The notes beneath the pieces are model-generated. The model had not been told where the DNA came from. It searched no databases and saw only the letters and a list, made by a program, of their open reading frames with translations. Below, piece after piece: positions 27,025 to 39,677 of a stretch of 64,000 nucleotides of DNA. Source of the DNA: Paenibacillus mendelii (lineage in GTDB: Bacteria > Bacillota > Bacilli > Paenibacillales > Paenibacillaceae); NCBI RefSeq assembly GCF_024498075.1, contig NZ_JANHOF010000001.1:248001-312000 (forward strand), written 5' to 3'. Position 1 is the first letter of the stretch. Each line of letters begins with the position of its first letter. The position numbers and the translations under genes were made by a program.

Positions 27025-28110
27025 TCAAGCATTCAATTCCGAGAGTGCGATCTTACGGACCTTTAAACGGGCTAAACAAATCCCGTCCTCCGCTTCGCCT
27101 GCGCAATACGCGAGCAGAACAGCATGGGTTGTAAAATGGATCGCCACGTAACAGCAGCCATTGCCATCCTCTTCTCTTTCGATTGAAAAATGGCCGCTCC
27201 ACGTCCTGCCTTCATCCTTACTGATCGCCCCAATGAGCGGCGTCCGTCCCCAGCTGTGATTCTCGACACGCCGGGTGTTGTAGACCGGGATCGGGTTCCA
27301 TACCGCGAGCAGATGGCCGTTGCTCGGATTCCGTTTCATCGATAACGGAGAACAAGGCGATGTGAATGTCGAAGGCATGGGGCTGCTCCAAGATTCGCCG
27401 CCATCATAGGAGAACGTCTCATATTGGCAGCCAAGGTCGGTACGCGCCCATCCCCAAAGTGTGCCATGGTTAAGCTCAATGACACCTGGCTCCTGCATAT
27501 CACTTGTTGAATTAGGCGCTCCGATGGAGAGGAAATTTCGCGCTTCACGCCATGTTCTGCCATCATCATCAGACAGGAAGAAGAACGTGATGGCCCTCCC
27601 ATCGAAGCTGCCCCACTCCGACTCGCTCGTCTTCATCCGGTGCATAGCTGCTGGAACTATAAGTCTCCCTGTCGATAACCGGACGACCCTATCATTATTC
27701 GTCACATAATAACCTTCAGCCGGCACGCAGCATACCGGATCACTCCAAGTCATCCCCTCGTCGGATGACCGCCGCACGTGCAGCCGCATATCATGCCAAC
27801 CGTACCGAAGTAAATAGAATAGGCCAATATCATTGTTATTCATGCGCAGCAGCGATACGCTCATAATATTGCGTGCGTTATGATCTTCTGGCTGAGCGAT
27901 GAATGTATCTGGGGTCCAAGTGTCGCCTTCATCGGATGAATAGCGTACCGCGATGCCTGCCTTCGCAAAGTCATCCGCAGAATCCCCGATAAAGCGGCTG
28001 TACACGAATATTAATCGCCCGTCTAACAATTCTAGGAAAGCGCCTTCACTATTTCGCGGATTATCCGGTGACGGACGCAAATCCAATACGATCGTACCTA
28101 GCTGTTCCAT
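27025..28110 (-). CDS. Sialidase-like protein (BNR/Asp-box repeats)
   Basis: A 361-residue six-bladed beta-propeller of the sialidase superfamily. Five Asp boxes (S-x-D-x-G-x-T/S-W) are visible near residues 57, 113, 178, 232 and 295. There is no signal peptide, so it acts in the cytoplasm or is not a classical secreted GH33 enzyme. The family includes exo-sialidases and related glycosidases on other sugars; no clear Arg triad can be assigned by eye. The ATG at 28110 is chosen because AGAGGAG lies about 10 bases upstream. It stands alone on the minus strand. Confidence 0.8.
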   Translation of the reverse strand: MEQLGTIVLDLRPSPDNPRNSEGAFLELLDGRLIFVYSRFIGDSADDFAKAGIAVRYSSDEGDTWTPDTFIAQPEDHNARNIMSVSLLRMNNNDIGLFYLLRYGWHDMRLHVRRSSDEGMTWSDPVCCVPAEGYYVTNNDRVVRLSTGRLIVPAAMHRMKTSESEWGSFDGRAITFFFLSDDDGRTWREARNFLSIGAPNSTSDMQEPGVIELNHGTLWGWARTDLGCQYETFSYDGGESWSSPMPSTFTSPCSPLSMKRNPSNGHLLAVWNPIPVYNTRRVENHSWGRTPLIGAISKDEGRTWSGHFSIEREEDGNGCCYVAIHFTTHAVLLAYCAGEAEDGICLARLKVRKIALSELNA

Positions 28111-28206
28111 ATTAATCACCACTCCTCTGGAGATGTTTAGAATAGCTCTTATCTCCTTGATAATTCAGAGATAATACCAAATAATCTGCTGTACACATTA
28201 ATAAAA

Positions 28207-28599
28207 TCACTTCATTCTTACCGCTGTACCATTTGGTACATCGATTTCATATTCTTCTCCTGGCAAGGGGAAATCGGTTGTCGTAATCATCAAGTAATTG
28301 TCTGATACGGGATTCAACTCTATACTGACCCAATAATTCACTTTTCCAACACTCAAACCCTTGATCTCGTTTACCGCCAAATCTACGGGAATACGAGTTT
28401 CTTCCGCTGTATTAACGTTTTTTAGATAGAGTCTAGCGTAGCTATTCCTCTGAAACAAATTAATCAATTCGACTTGATATTCATATTGACCATCTGCTGT
28501 CTTTTGCAACGAATCTGTTGTGATATTCTCCGTTAACCACCCGCTAGTATTTACATATTTATACAACGTCGGCGTTAACGAAAGCATGCAAACCATCAT
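28207..28599 (-). CDS. Membrane-anchored hypothetical protein
   Basis: A 130-residue protein with a hydrophobic N-terminal segment (MMVCMLSLTPTLY) and a polar beta-rich body (YEYQVELINLFQRNSYARLYLKN ... PVSDNYLMITTTDFPLPGEEYEID). Its ATG overlaps the stop of the upstream gene as ATGA, so it is translated by coupling. No named domain was recognised. The membrane segment may begin upstream of the ATG, where the frame is open but lacks a standard start. Confidence 0.5.
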   Translation of the reverse strand: MMVCMLSLTPTLYKYVNTSGWLTENITTDSLQKTADGQYEYQVELINLFQRNSYARLYLKNVNTAEETRIPVDLAVNEIKGLSVGKVNYWVSIELNPVSDNYLMITTTDFPLPGEEYEIDVPNGTAVRMK

Positions 28600-28844
28600 A
28601 AGTAAAATACCGATAATCCCCGATTTTGAAGGGTTCCACCCTCAAAAAGTAAAATAGCAGACATAACTATTAATAGAATAGAGGGTATTCCCGCATAAAT
28701 CAAAATGACCGTAGAAATAAGATCAATACCCCGTTGGAAATTTGCAGTAGATCCAAGAATGAACCACAAAACCCCCGATAAATTAATCAAGATGGCCAAC
28801 ATCCACAATACTCTTATCGAGATCAGCAGCAAATTCAAATTCAT
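28596..28844 (-). CDS. Small two-helix membrane protein
   Basis: About 82 residues with two long hydrophobic segments (LLLISIRVLWMLAILINLSGVLWF and TVILIYAGIPSILLIVMSAILLF). AAGGAGA touches the ATG at 28844, so a TTG two codons later is the better-spaced start. It overlaps the next gene by 4 bases and probably works with that product in the membrane. Function unknown. Confidence 0.5.
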   Translation of the reverse strand: MNLNLLLISIRVLWMLAILINLSGVLWFILGSTANFQRGIDLISTVILIYAGIPSILLIVMSAILLFEGGTLQNRGLSVFYL

Positions 28845-29011
28845 TCTCCTTAAAAATATGATCGTTGATCTACCCCAGCGATACCTGGAAACAACCACCT
28901 AATCAGACATCCTAATAATATCCTATTATATGGTTGTTGCACACCCATTCACATGATATACTGACCCCAGAAATCGAGTCATTATCATGCAATTATGGAG
29001 GGATTTTGAAT

Positions 29012-30730
29012 ATGACTGAACAATCTTATCCTATTCCCAAATTGACGATTACCGGCATTGAAATCAGCAAATACATCATCATTCATGGAGAATTCTGCAG
29101 CCCCTCCGAGAAGACAGCCGCGCAGGAATTGCAATTCTATATCGAGCGAAGCTGTGGGGTACAGCTGCCGGTCACCGCCGACTCCAATGTCGAATCCCCT
29201 CATGAGATTCTCGTGGGAACGACAAACCGCAGGTATGACCTTGATGTCAGCTATGCATGTCTTGGTGATGACGGCTTCTATCTGCAAGTTAAGGAATCCA
29301 AGCTTTACATTGTTGGGAGCCCAACCCGCGGGACACTCTACGGCGTCTATACCTTACTGGAAGACTACCTGGGCTGGCGTTGGTTCGCACCGGTCGTGGA
29401 GCAGACCATCCTCTCGGGAGACGCAGCACTTCCCGGTAATCTCGATGTAAAGTTTGTTCCAATAGTTGAATACAGAGACACGTATTGGTATTCCTCTCTC
29501 AACGAGAACTGGGCCGTCAAATTAAAAGTAAACAGCATCATCAAAAACCAAGCCTGCAGCCGTTCGATTAGAGAAGAATGGGGCGGCGGACTCGGTTATG
29601 GCGGACCTTCTTTTGTTCACACCTTTAATGTGTTTATGCCGATCAGCGAGTATTTTGCTGAGCATCCGGAATATTATTCGCTTCGCGAAGGCAAGCGTAA
29701 TGGCGAGCATTTGTACACGCAGCTCTGCCTCACCAATCCAGATGTGCTGCGCATAATGACCGACAAGGTGCTCAACTGTCTACAAGAAGAGCCGCAGGCG
29801 GGAATCGTCTCTGTCTCGCAGGATGACAGCTTCTTGAGCGATAGTTATTGTCAATGCGATGACTGTGAGCGTATCCATCAAGAGGAAGGCTCTCCCATGG
29901 GCTCTCTGCTCCGCTTCGTCAATGCGATCGCAGATGCTGTGAAAGTTAAACATCCCAAAGTCATCATCGACACGCTGGCGTATCAGCACACGTTTACTCC
30001 TCCTAAGATCACAAGGCCGCGCGACAACGTAGCCATTCGGATTTGCACCTTTAGCCCGGTCATATCCCGAAAGCACGAGGAACAGCCCCACATCAAAGAA
30101 TCGCTGGAGATCTGGAGTAAAATCTGCAACAGGATCTATATCTGGGACTACACCACCAACTTCAGCGACTATATCGTTACGTTTCCTAACTTCCACACCT
30201 TACTGCCGAACATGCGATTATTCGTCAACAATCATGCGAAAGGCATCTTCGAGCAGGGCAATTATCAGTCGATCAGCGGTGAATTTGGTGAGCTTCGCAC
30301 GTATTTGTTAGCCCAATTGCTCTGGAAGCCTGACCAGACAGAAACGGATTTCGAGCGGCATATGAATGAATTCCTGCAAGGCTATTATGGTGCCGGATGG
30401 CAATTCATCAGACAATATATTGATGATGTCCAGGAAATCGTACTGAAATCGGAACCTGGCGCACGCGGAACACCAACAGAGATCCTTCCCCCTGCTCTAT
30501 TTGATGCGGAGCAAGCTAAAGCGTGGTGGGACCAAGCGGAAGCTCTTGCGGGCGATGAACATACTCTGCAGCGAATTCGCCGTTCCAGGCTCCAACTGAT
30601 TCACTGGGAGCTCTTTAACAACGGTCACACGGATGATATGAACGCGAATGCGTATTACAAGATGGCCAAAGACTTCGGTATCACCCACCTTAATGAAGGT
30701 GTCGCAGTTCCTGAGCCAAGATCCTGCTGA
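29012..30730 (+). CDS. DUF4838 protein, glycoside-hydrolase-like
   Basis: A 572-residue protein with the layout of DUF4838 proteins. An N-terminal alpha/beta domain (residues 1-130: KTAAQELQFYIERSCGVQLPV ... VGSPTRGTLYGVYTLLEDYLGWRWF) like that of alpha-glucuronidases and hexosaminidases is followed by a barrel-like part with HPEYYSLREGKR, VSVSQDD and a CQCDDC segment. Members often accompany polysaccharide use, with catalytic activity unproven. The start is set at 29012 by GGAGGG 9 bases upstream; an in-frame ATG at 28934 lacks a ribosome site. No signal peptide. Its own terminator follows. Confidence 0.8.
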   Translation: MTEQSYPIPKLTITGIEISKYIIIHGEFCSPSEKTAAQELQFYIERSCGVQLPVTADSNVESPHEILVGTTNRRYDLDVSYACLGDDGFYLQVKESKLYIVGSPTRGTLYGVYTLLEDYLGWRWFAPVVEQTILSGDAALPGNLDVKFVPIVEYRDTYWYSSLNENWAVKLKVNSIIKNQACSRSIREEWGGGLGYGGPSFVHTFNVFMPISEYFAEHPEYYSLREGKRNGEHLYTQLCLTNPDVLRIMTDKVLNCLQEEPQAGIVSVSQDDSFLSDSYCQCDDCERIHQEEGSPMGSLLRFVNAIADAVKVKHPKVIIDTLAYQHTFTPPKITRPRDNVAIRICTFSPVISRKHEEQPHIKESLEIWSKICNRIYIWDYTTNFSDYIVTFPNFHTLLPNMRLFVNNHAKGIFEQGNYQSISGEFGELRTYLLAQLLWKPDQTETDFERHMNEFLQGYYGAGWQFIRQYIDDVQEIVLKSEPGARGTPTEILPPALFDAEQAKAWWDQAEALAGDEHTLQRIRRSRLQLIHWELFNNGHTDDMNANAYYKMAKDFGITHLNEGVAVPEPRSC

Positions 30731-30754
30731 TCCTTACCATGGTTCTCCTCCAAT

Positions 30755-30809
30755 AAGCGCCTTTTAGAATAGACATTTTCAAGTGTCGATTCTATCGGGC
30801 GCTTTTTTT
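30755..30809 (+). terminator. Terminator of the DUF4838 gene
   Basis: AAGCGCC (30755-30761) pairs with GGCGCTT (30798-30804), with AGAATAGACA/TGTCGATTCT pairing inside and a run of seven T after it. Confidence 0.88.
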
Positions 30810-30915
30810 ATACCCCTATTATATCCCTCCTCTTTTCGGTACTCGTTATCCATGTTCTCTAGCCAGACACTTACTTTCACCGCACGTAATCTCTATCTAT
30901 CCATTTGGAACTCTC

Positions 30916-30945
30916 TTTACAAGAGGTATCGCGGTCTGCTAGAAT
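30916..30945 (+). promoter_or_regulatory. Promoter of the biotin operon
   Basis: TTTACA (30916-30921) and TAGAAT (30940-30945) are 18 bases apart, with an extended TGC before the -10. The inferred start near 30952 is immediately upstream of the BirA operator. Confidence 0.65.
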
Positions 30946-30956
30946 AACCACATTCT

Positions 30957-30991
30957 ATTGTTAACCTTTATAGTTATTTTTGGTTAACAAT
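30957..30991. promoter_or_regulatory. BirA (biotin repressor) operator
   Basis: ATTGTTAACC (30957-30966) and GGTTAACAAT (30982-30991) form a perfect inverted repeat with a 15-base spacer. This matches the BirA box of Bacillus and relatives. Biotinyl-AMP-bound BirA would repress bioADBFHC here. Confidence 0.93.
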
Positions 30992-31018
30992 TAAAATGCC
31001 AATGGATGGTGATGGATT

Positions 31019-34140
<3,122 letters not shown>

Positions 34141-34166
<26 letters not shown>

Positions 34167-35322
34167 TGGATTAGCAGATGCCTCAATAAAGCGTTCCTTG
34201 CGTACATACAGCGCGGTCTCTGACTCTGCTGGCCGCATGATGCGCGGTGACAACATGCTGCTCAACCTGTCTTCCAACGACTACCTGGGACTCGCCCGAC
34301 ATCCAGCTATTATTGAAGCCATGCGGGAAGCACTGCTTACCGAAGGAGCCGGATCTGGCGCATCGCGCCTAGTAACAGGCAACCGGCTGCCTTACAGCCG
34401 TCTTGAAGAAGAGCTGGCCGATTGGCAGAGCTGCGAAGCCGGGCTGGTTTTTGCCAATGGCTATATGGCTAATTCAGGTGTTATTAGTGGTTTAGTCAAC
34501 CGGGGAGATGTAGTGTTCAGTGATCAGCTGAACCATGCAAGCATTGTGGACGGCGTTATACTCAGCCGTGCGGAGCATGCCCGCTACCGTCATAACGACA
34601 TGGAACATTTGCGTGCGTTGTTGACGAAGTTTCGTCATAAACGGCGGAAGTTGATCGTTACCGACGCGATCTTCTCCATGGATGGCGACGCTGCTCCCCT
34701 ACGTGAACTCGCTGCGATCAAACGCGAGTACGGAGCGATGCTGATGGTGGACGAGGCACATAGCGGGGGGATTTACGGGAGACGTGGCGAGGGATTATGT
34801 CATGAGCTGGGGATCCAGGATGATGTGGATATTCATATGGGAACGTTTAGCAAATCATTCGGTATCTACGGCGCATATATTTGCGGCAGCCGCACCTTAA
34901 TTCAATGGCTGGTGAACAAAGCAAGACCGCTCATTTATTCAACTGCGCTGCCGCCTTCTATTGTAGCAGGTATTTCTAAGGCGATGGATTTGGTACAAAC
35001 CGATCACTGGCGCCGGGAAAGGCTTTACGAGGCAAGCAGGCTATTCCGATCTTTGCTTCGTGCCGCCGGCTTTACAATCGATGACGGGGACTCTCCGATT
35101 ATCCCTGTTATCGTTGGAGATAACGATATCGCTCTACGTTTCAGCAGCGCTCTTGAGGAGAAAGGGATCGCGGCAGCTGCAATTCGTCCGCCTACTGTGC
35201 CTGATGGTACAGCGCGAATCCGGTTCTCCTTGTCAGCCGTTCATACGGTTCAAGAACTGACTGATGCTGCCTCGCACATCCGCATCATTGGACAACAACT
35301 GGGGGTGCTGGTGCGGCCATGA
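34141..35322 (+). CDS. bioF: 8-amino-7-oxononanoate synthase
   Basis: PLP enzyme that condenses pimeloyl-ACP with L-alanine to KAPA. About 393 residues, with NLSSNDYLGLARHP, GSGASRLVTGN, VDEAHSGGIYG and the PLP lysine in GTFSKSFGIYG (Lys238). The ATG at 34141 is preferred because AAGGCGG lies about 8 bases before it; a GTG at 34132 is possible. Its start lies inside the end of bioB, and its stop overlaps the next gene. Confidence 0.97.
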
Positions 35323-36116
35323 TGGTGAATAATCAACAAGTGAGCAGCGGCACCATCATATGGCTGACCGGTTGGAGCATGCCGGTTACGGTATTCGATC
35401 CGCTTCGTGAATTGCTGCCGGATTTTCATCATGTTTCTGTCGATTATAGTCAAGCCGATTCACCAGAGACAATGCTCCGCTTGACTGAAACGGAGGCAAA
35501 AAATGTTCTGTCTTCGGATGGTTCAACTTTCACGACAAGCGGTTTACGCGGCCCATTGTTGATTGGCGGCTGGTCGCTCGGCGGTTTATTGGCACTTAGA
35601 CTGGCTGCCATAGGTCTCGCTGATGGTCTCGTGTTATTTGCGGCCACGGCCCGATTCACTCGTCCCAAAGCAGAAGCTGACCGCGGCTGGGCGGATGCCC
35701 ATTTGAGACAAATGATGACAGGGCTGATGAAGGACCGAACGGCCGTTGAAACCAGATTTCGACAGATGCTATTAACGGAAATCGAACGGGCAGCCGGTCT
35801 CGGCAGTTCCCTCCCCTCTAGCGGGAGCTGGACAACCCCGGCGTTAATCGCAGGCCTTCAGGTGCTGCGAAGTGAGGAGATCTTGTCTCAACTGAAGAAA
35901 ATCAATTATCCGGTCTTTCTTATCCACGGCACTGAGGATCGCATATGTCCCTATGCTGCAGGGTCAGAGCTTGCGTCACGATTGCCTCAAGCGGAGCTCC
36001 TTACAATCCTAAGTTGCGGACATGCCCCGTTTGTAGGAAGAGAATGTGAAATTGCTGAAGAAGTGAGGAGATGGCGGCATGAGCAGCAAGACAGCTTCAA
36101 TTCGGCGTCAATTTAA
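35319..36116 (+). CDS. bioH: Pimeloyl-ACP methyl ester esterase-like alpha/beta hydrolase
   Basis: Frees pimeloyl-ACP from its methyl ester, ending the disguised fatty-acid route begun by BioC. The 265-residue alpha/beta hydrolase has the nucleophile elbow GGWSLGG (the Ser is about residue 90), the acid in HGTEDRICP, and the catalytic His in CGHAPF, all as in BioH. Its position between bioF and bioC, with overlaps on both sides, strongly supports the role. It diverges from E. coli BioH, so a functionally equivalent non-orthologous esterase is possible. Confidence 0.85.
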   Translation: MMVNNQQVSSGTIIWLTGWSMPVTVFDPLRELLPDFHHVSVDYSQADSPETMLRLTETEAKNVLSSDGSTFTTSGLRGPLLIGGWSLGGLLALRLAAIGLADGLVLFAATARFTRPKAEADRGWADAHLRQMMTGLMKDRTAVETRFRQMLLTEIERAAGLGSSLPSSGSWTTPALIAGLQVLRSEEILSQLKKINYPVFLIHGTEDRICPYAAGSELASRLPQAELLTILSCGHAPFVGRECEIAEEVRRWRHEQQDSFNSASI

Positions 36117-36948
36117 CCGAAGTGCAGCAGGTTCGTATGATAATCACGCCCAAGTACAGCGTACAATGGCAGACCGGCTTGCAAAATCACTCATCGAGTG
36201 GAAAAGCGAATGTACAACAGTAGAACCCCACATTCTTGAAGTCGGCTGCGGGACGGGGACGCTGACCGAAATTCTGGTCAACCAGTGGCCTCGTGCACCC
36301 GTTACTGCACTTGACCTTGCACCTGCGATGATCACAATTGCAGAACAACGTATCCGATCCGGTACAGGAAACCATGCGGAATACAGCAAAAGCCGATCGG
36401 ATCGTATTCGCTTTCTCCTTGCCGATGTCGAAACATGGGCAGCCGGTGCACAGTCGTCCTCGCTGGACCTGATTGTCTCCAACGCCTGCTTTCAATGGCT
36501 GACCGATCCGCTGCAAACACTCGTGCACCTTCGACGGATGCTGCGTACAGGGGGTATGCTTGTGTTCTCGACTTTCGGACCAGACACGTTCTATGAGCTT
36601 CACCAGTCATTTCATGAAGCATATCGAGCAAACGATTTGGAGCCGCAGCGGCATGGACTGTCGTTTCAATCAACAGCCGAGTGGATACAGATGCTCCAGA
36701 AAGCGGGATTTTCCAGTATCCAAGATGAGCGATCTCTTCAAACGGAAACATATGCTTCCGCAAGAGATTTTCTTCACTCGGTCAAAGCAATGGGAGCCAG
36801 CTCTTCAGAAGCCGCCGCAAGGCCAGGACTCAGCTCGCGACGCCTATTCGCCAACATGTATAAGGCATATGAGAATAAATTCAGCTTACCCGGTGGCGTT
36901 GCTGCCAGTTACGATATTTTAATGATTCAAGCTTTGGCAGAGAAGTAG
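36079..36948 (+). CDS. bioC: Malonyl-ACP O-methyltransferase
   Basis: Methylates malonyl-ACP so that fatty-acid synthesis can extend it to pimeloyl-ACP methyl ester. The 289-residue SAM methyltransferase has IRRQFNRSAAGSYDNHAQVQ at the N-terminus, the SAM loop LEVGCGTGTLTE, and NACFQWLTDP, all typical of BioC. The start lies 38 bases inside the bioH-like gene. It is the last gene of the operon. No bioW or bioI is present, so the BioC/BioH pathway is used. Confidence 0.94.
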   Translation: MSSKTASIRRQFNRSAAGSYDNHAQVQRTMADRLAKSLIEWKSECTTVEPHILEVGCGTGTLTEILVNQWPRAPVTALDLAPAMITIAEQRIRSGTGNHAEYSKSRSDRIRFLLADVETWAAGAQSSSLDLIVSNACFQWLTDPLQTLVHLRRMLRTGGMLVFSTFGPDTFYELHQSFHEAYRANDLEPQRHGLSFQSTAEWIQMLQKAGFSSIQDERSLQTETYASARDFLHSVKAMGASSSEAAARPGLSSRRLFANMYKAYENKFSLPGGVAASYDILMIQALAEK

Positions 36949-36975
36949 ATAACTGGCTTATATAGAACAAAAAAA

Positions 36976-36997
36976 GCTGTCGAGGTTTCTCGACAGC
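36976..36997 (-). terminator. Terminator between bioC and the L25 gene
   Basis: GCTGTCGAG, loop GTTT, CTCGACAGC forms a perfect 9-base stem. On the minus strand it is followed by TTTTTTTGTT, so it mainly ends the L25/Ctc message. It may also block read-through from bioC. Confidence 0.88.
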
Positions 36998-37041
36998 CTA
37001 ACCGTAAATATCACGTTTAATAAGATAATCCGGTATCACTC

Positions 37042-37614
37042 TTATGCAGTAGGTGCTGCTTCTGCTGCTTGTGGATTAAGCACTTTAACCAGCATGACTG
37101 AAGCATCCGTTAAGATCTCAACTCCGTCATGGAATGATAGATCGGAAACTAGTAATTGATCGCCAATTCCGAGTTTGCTAATGTCGACTTCGAATGCCGC
37201 AAACAATTTGTCAGGCATACAACGGATTTCCACTTCGTGAACCTCGATTTGAAGGATACCGCCTTGTACCAATCCAGCAGGATCTCCTGAAAAATGGATC
37301 GTAGCTTTCGTATCAATGCGCTCGTTCATATTGATTTGTTGAAAATCAACATGCGTCCATTTGCCAGTTAACATATCCTTCTGAACCTCTTGAACAAGAA
37401 CAGGATGTTGGCCTCGGTCTGCGATCGTCGCTTGCAGGATCGCTCTCGGGTTTTTCTTCAAGGCAGCGAACAGCTGGTTGCCGTTCACTTCAACTGGAAG
37501 ACTCGCAACTCCAACGCCATAAACGACGGCAGGAATGGAGCCTTGCTTTCTCAGTTGTTTCACATGCGACGAGGGAAGATTGGATCGGTCCGTTAATTGA
37601 ATAGTCGTACTCAT
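37042..37614 (-). CDS. rplY: 50S ribosomal protein L25 / general stress protein Ctc
   Basis: A 190-residue L25 of the long CTC form. The N-terminal RNA-binding domain (LPSSHVKQLRKQGSIPAVVYG ... HVDFQQINMNERI) binds 5S rRNA, and the C-terminal TL5 domain ends in an Ala-rich tail. The ATG at 37614 is favoured, with GAGGGGG 10 bases upstream; a longer frame to 37632 is unlikely. In Bacillus this gene (ctc) is sigmaB-controlled; no certain sigmaB promoter was assigned here. Confidence 0.94.
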   Translation of the reverse strand: MSTTIQLTDRSNLPSSHVKQLRKQGSIPAVVYGVGVASLPVEVNGNQLFAALKKNPRAILQATIADRGQHPVLVQEVQKDMLTGKWTHVDFQQINMNERIDTKATIHFSGDPAGLVQGGILQIEVHEVEIRCMPDKLFAAFEVDISKLGIGDQLLVSDLSFHDGVEILTDASVMLVKVLNPQAAEAAPTA

Positions 37615-37764
37615 TGCTTTTAGCCCCCTCATGAATTCCCTCTACCTTAACACTGTTCTCACCAAATGTACAATAATCGCCGGAATTTTCAGAAAATAAA
37701 TTAAATTCCATTGTTTTCTATCCATATTTCACTTTATCCATTGTTTGGATGACCGAAATCGCAA

Positions 37765-37795
37765 ACATCCCAATCCGAAGGAAGGACTGGGATGT
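37765..37795 (-). terminator. Hairpin after the sigma-factor gene
   Basis: ACATCCCAATCC (37765-37776) pairs with GGACTGGGATGT (37784-37795) with one mismatch. TTTGCGATTT follows on the minus strand. Confidence 0.7.
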
Positions 37796-37806
37796 GTAAA
37801 TTTGTA

Positions 37807-39564
37807 CTACATCACATAAGCTCGCGGTGGATGTTCAATAAGGTCAGGAACATGTCCACGCGGTTCGAGCTCCTCTAGCAGCTGGACAATTTGTTCCAGA
37901 AAGGTCACCCCTGCTTCCTCCGATTGTTTAATTTGTTCGAGGAGGGCAATCGCGCTTAGGGCGATCGCCGGATCATTCGGCTCCCCACCAGAAGGTGGAG
38001 GAAACATCGTTGCCAGCTCCGCGAACCCATCAGACACATGGGCGTAATGTACATAAGCCTGATGCAGAAGGCTTCGAACTTGCCTATGGCGTTCATCATC
38101 TGACCTCTCCCATTCCGCTGCAAGCTCTTGTAAACATCGCGCGGCATTGTATCGCATCTGACGAATGATACCGATCGTATAAGCTTGACCGAGCGGGTCG
38201 ATTGCCTGCTGCCGGAAGACGTCAATCCATGCATCATACGCGGCAAGGCCGTTAACATAACCGGTGAAGGTTAGATCGCCTCCCCTTGCATGACGGCTTA
38301 TCATACGGCAGAGCCTCCAGAGCCCATCGGAAGGGGAAATCACATTCTCACCAACAAAACCAAGCACGAAGAGCGAGCGCGTTTGAAGACGCCCCAACCG
38401 GTCATAGGACACTGTTCCTTCCGATTGTGTATCCATGGCCTCAAACTGCTTCTTCTCGTCATCGTACCCATAGATGAAACCAAATTCGGAATTCAGCAGC
38501 TCCCACACCATGGCAGGCATACCCAGATCTACCGTGGCTTGAGCAAGAGCTATAGCTTCTGTCATCAGATGAGGATCCGGAGGTTCGAAGTCAAAGGCTT
38601 CCACGTAACGCACACGAATACCCAAGTTCAGCATACCGTTCGTAATCAAGTAGTTTCGGTCAATCATATTCGTACTGGACATATCCACTCGGGATTGTTC
38701 AATATTCAATATAAAGGCTCCTAGCAGAAAACCATCCACATACGGTAATGAAAGATGAGGGTAACGAGCTCGAACAAACCGATATAAGTTCTCTGTGCCG
38801 CTCAGTAATGACCCGCCAGTCAGTCTCAATTGTGTTGGATCCAATACATTTTGTTTCATGAAGCCGTCTTCCTTTCTTCGCTGAATATGGGTACGGATCA
38901 GGAATGAAAGGCGCTCTTCTTGTACTTTCTGACGGGATCTTGAGATGATCTTATACACATTGCCGACGCTGACCTGAAACAATTCCGCGATTTCTTGCGG
39001 GGAGCACTCTTGAAAGAAATACGTTTCAAAAATGCTCTTCTCTCTCGGCGTTAAGCATCGCAGCAGCGCCTGTATAATCCGATACCAATCTTGACGCTCC
39101 AATTGCAGTTGAGGATCCTTATACATACTGACGGCAGCCGAATCCTTGGAACGGGCTATCAAATAATCCATAATGCTGTTGATGTCGTTTGGATTGACCG
39201 TCTGCTCATTTACTGCAGGAATGGTATAAGAGGATACCGGCAATTCCCGGCTGTACGGACCTCCTCTTCGTAATTTCATGAAAGCTTGATTAGTGACAAT
39301 ACGTTTGAACCACCCGACAAACCGATCGTTATGCGCGAGGGTATGCAGCTTAATAAAAGCACGAATCAACGCCTCCTGCACGATATCCTCCGACATATGC
39401 GGGTCCTTCGATATCCGCGCCGCCCAGGTGAATGCCTGGACACGATGACGTCTTACAAGTTCCTCGAATGCCGCTTTGTCACCGCCGCGAGCCCTGCCAG
39501 TAAGCACTTCATCATGAACCGATTCCACCGGTTCTTCCTGTCGATTATCCGCAATCCCAGCCAT
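37807..39564 (-). CDS. ECF-type sigma factor with long C-terminal extension
   Basis: A 585-residue protein. The N-terminal third is an ECF sigma factor: region 2 (AFEELVRRHRVQAFTWAARI ... DIVQEALIRAF, about residues 30-95) and region 4 (LTPREKSIFETYFFQECSPQEIAELFQVSVGNVYKIISRSRQKV, about 160-210). The remaining roughly 360 residues are fused in the same frame. They contain FGFIYGYDDEKKQFEAMD and GGDLTFTGYVNGLAAYDAWID, which resemble the BtrH-like/C39-like domain of Paenibacillus proteins (inference). ECF factors are normally about 180-200 residues, so this is a rare domain fusion that may let a ligand or enzyme-like domain control promoter choice. The ATG at 39564 follows GGGGTG. No anti-sigma gene is next to it. 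Confidence 0.82.
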   Translation of the reverse strand: MAGIADNRQEEPVESVHDEVLTGRARGGDKAAFEELVRRHRVQAFTWAARISKDPHMSEDIVQEALIRAFIKLHTLAHNDRFVGWFKRIVTNQAFMKLRRGGPYSRELPVSSYTIPAVNEQTVNPNDINSIMDYLIARSKDSAAVSMYKDPQLQLERQDWYRIIQALLRCLTPREKSIFETYFFQECSPQEIAELFQVSVGNVYKIISRSRQKVQEERLSFLIRTHIQRRKEDGFMKQNVLDPTQLRLTGGSLLSGTENLYRFVRARYPHLSLPYVDGFLLGAFILNIEQSRVDMSSTNMIDRNYLITNGMLNLGIRVRYVEAFDFEPPDPHLMTEAIALAQATVDLGMPAMVWELLNSEFGFIYGYDDEKKQFEAMDTQSEGTVSYDRLGRLQTRSLFVLGFVGENVISPSDGLWRLCRMISRHARGGDLTFTGYVNGLAAYDAWIDVFRQQAIDPLGQAYTIGIIRQMRYNAARCLQELAAEWERSDDERHRQVRSLLHQAYVHYAHVSDGFAELATMFPPPSGGEPNDPAIALSAIALLEQIKQSEEAGVTFLEQIVQLLEELEPRGHVPDLIEHPPRAYVM

Positions 39565-39677
39565 AAGCGTGCACCCCGCAATCATTCAAATCCGTCCCTA
39601 ATGATTAGGATGCCTATGCCCTGCAGTTTCTGACAGCGTATATACAATTTGGTGTCAACCTGATCAATGAGGCTGGT

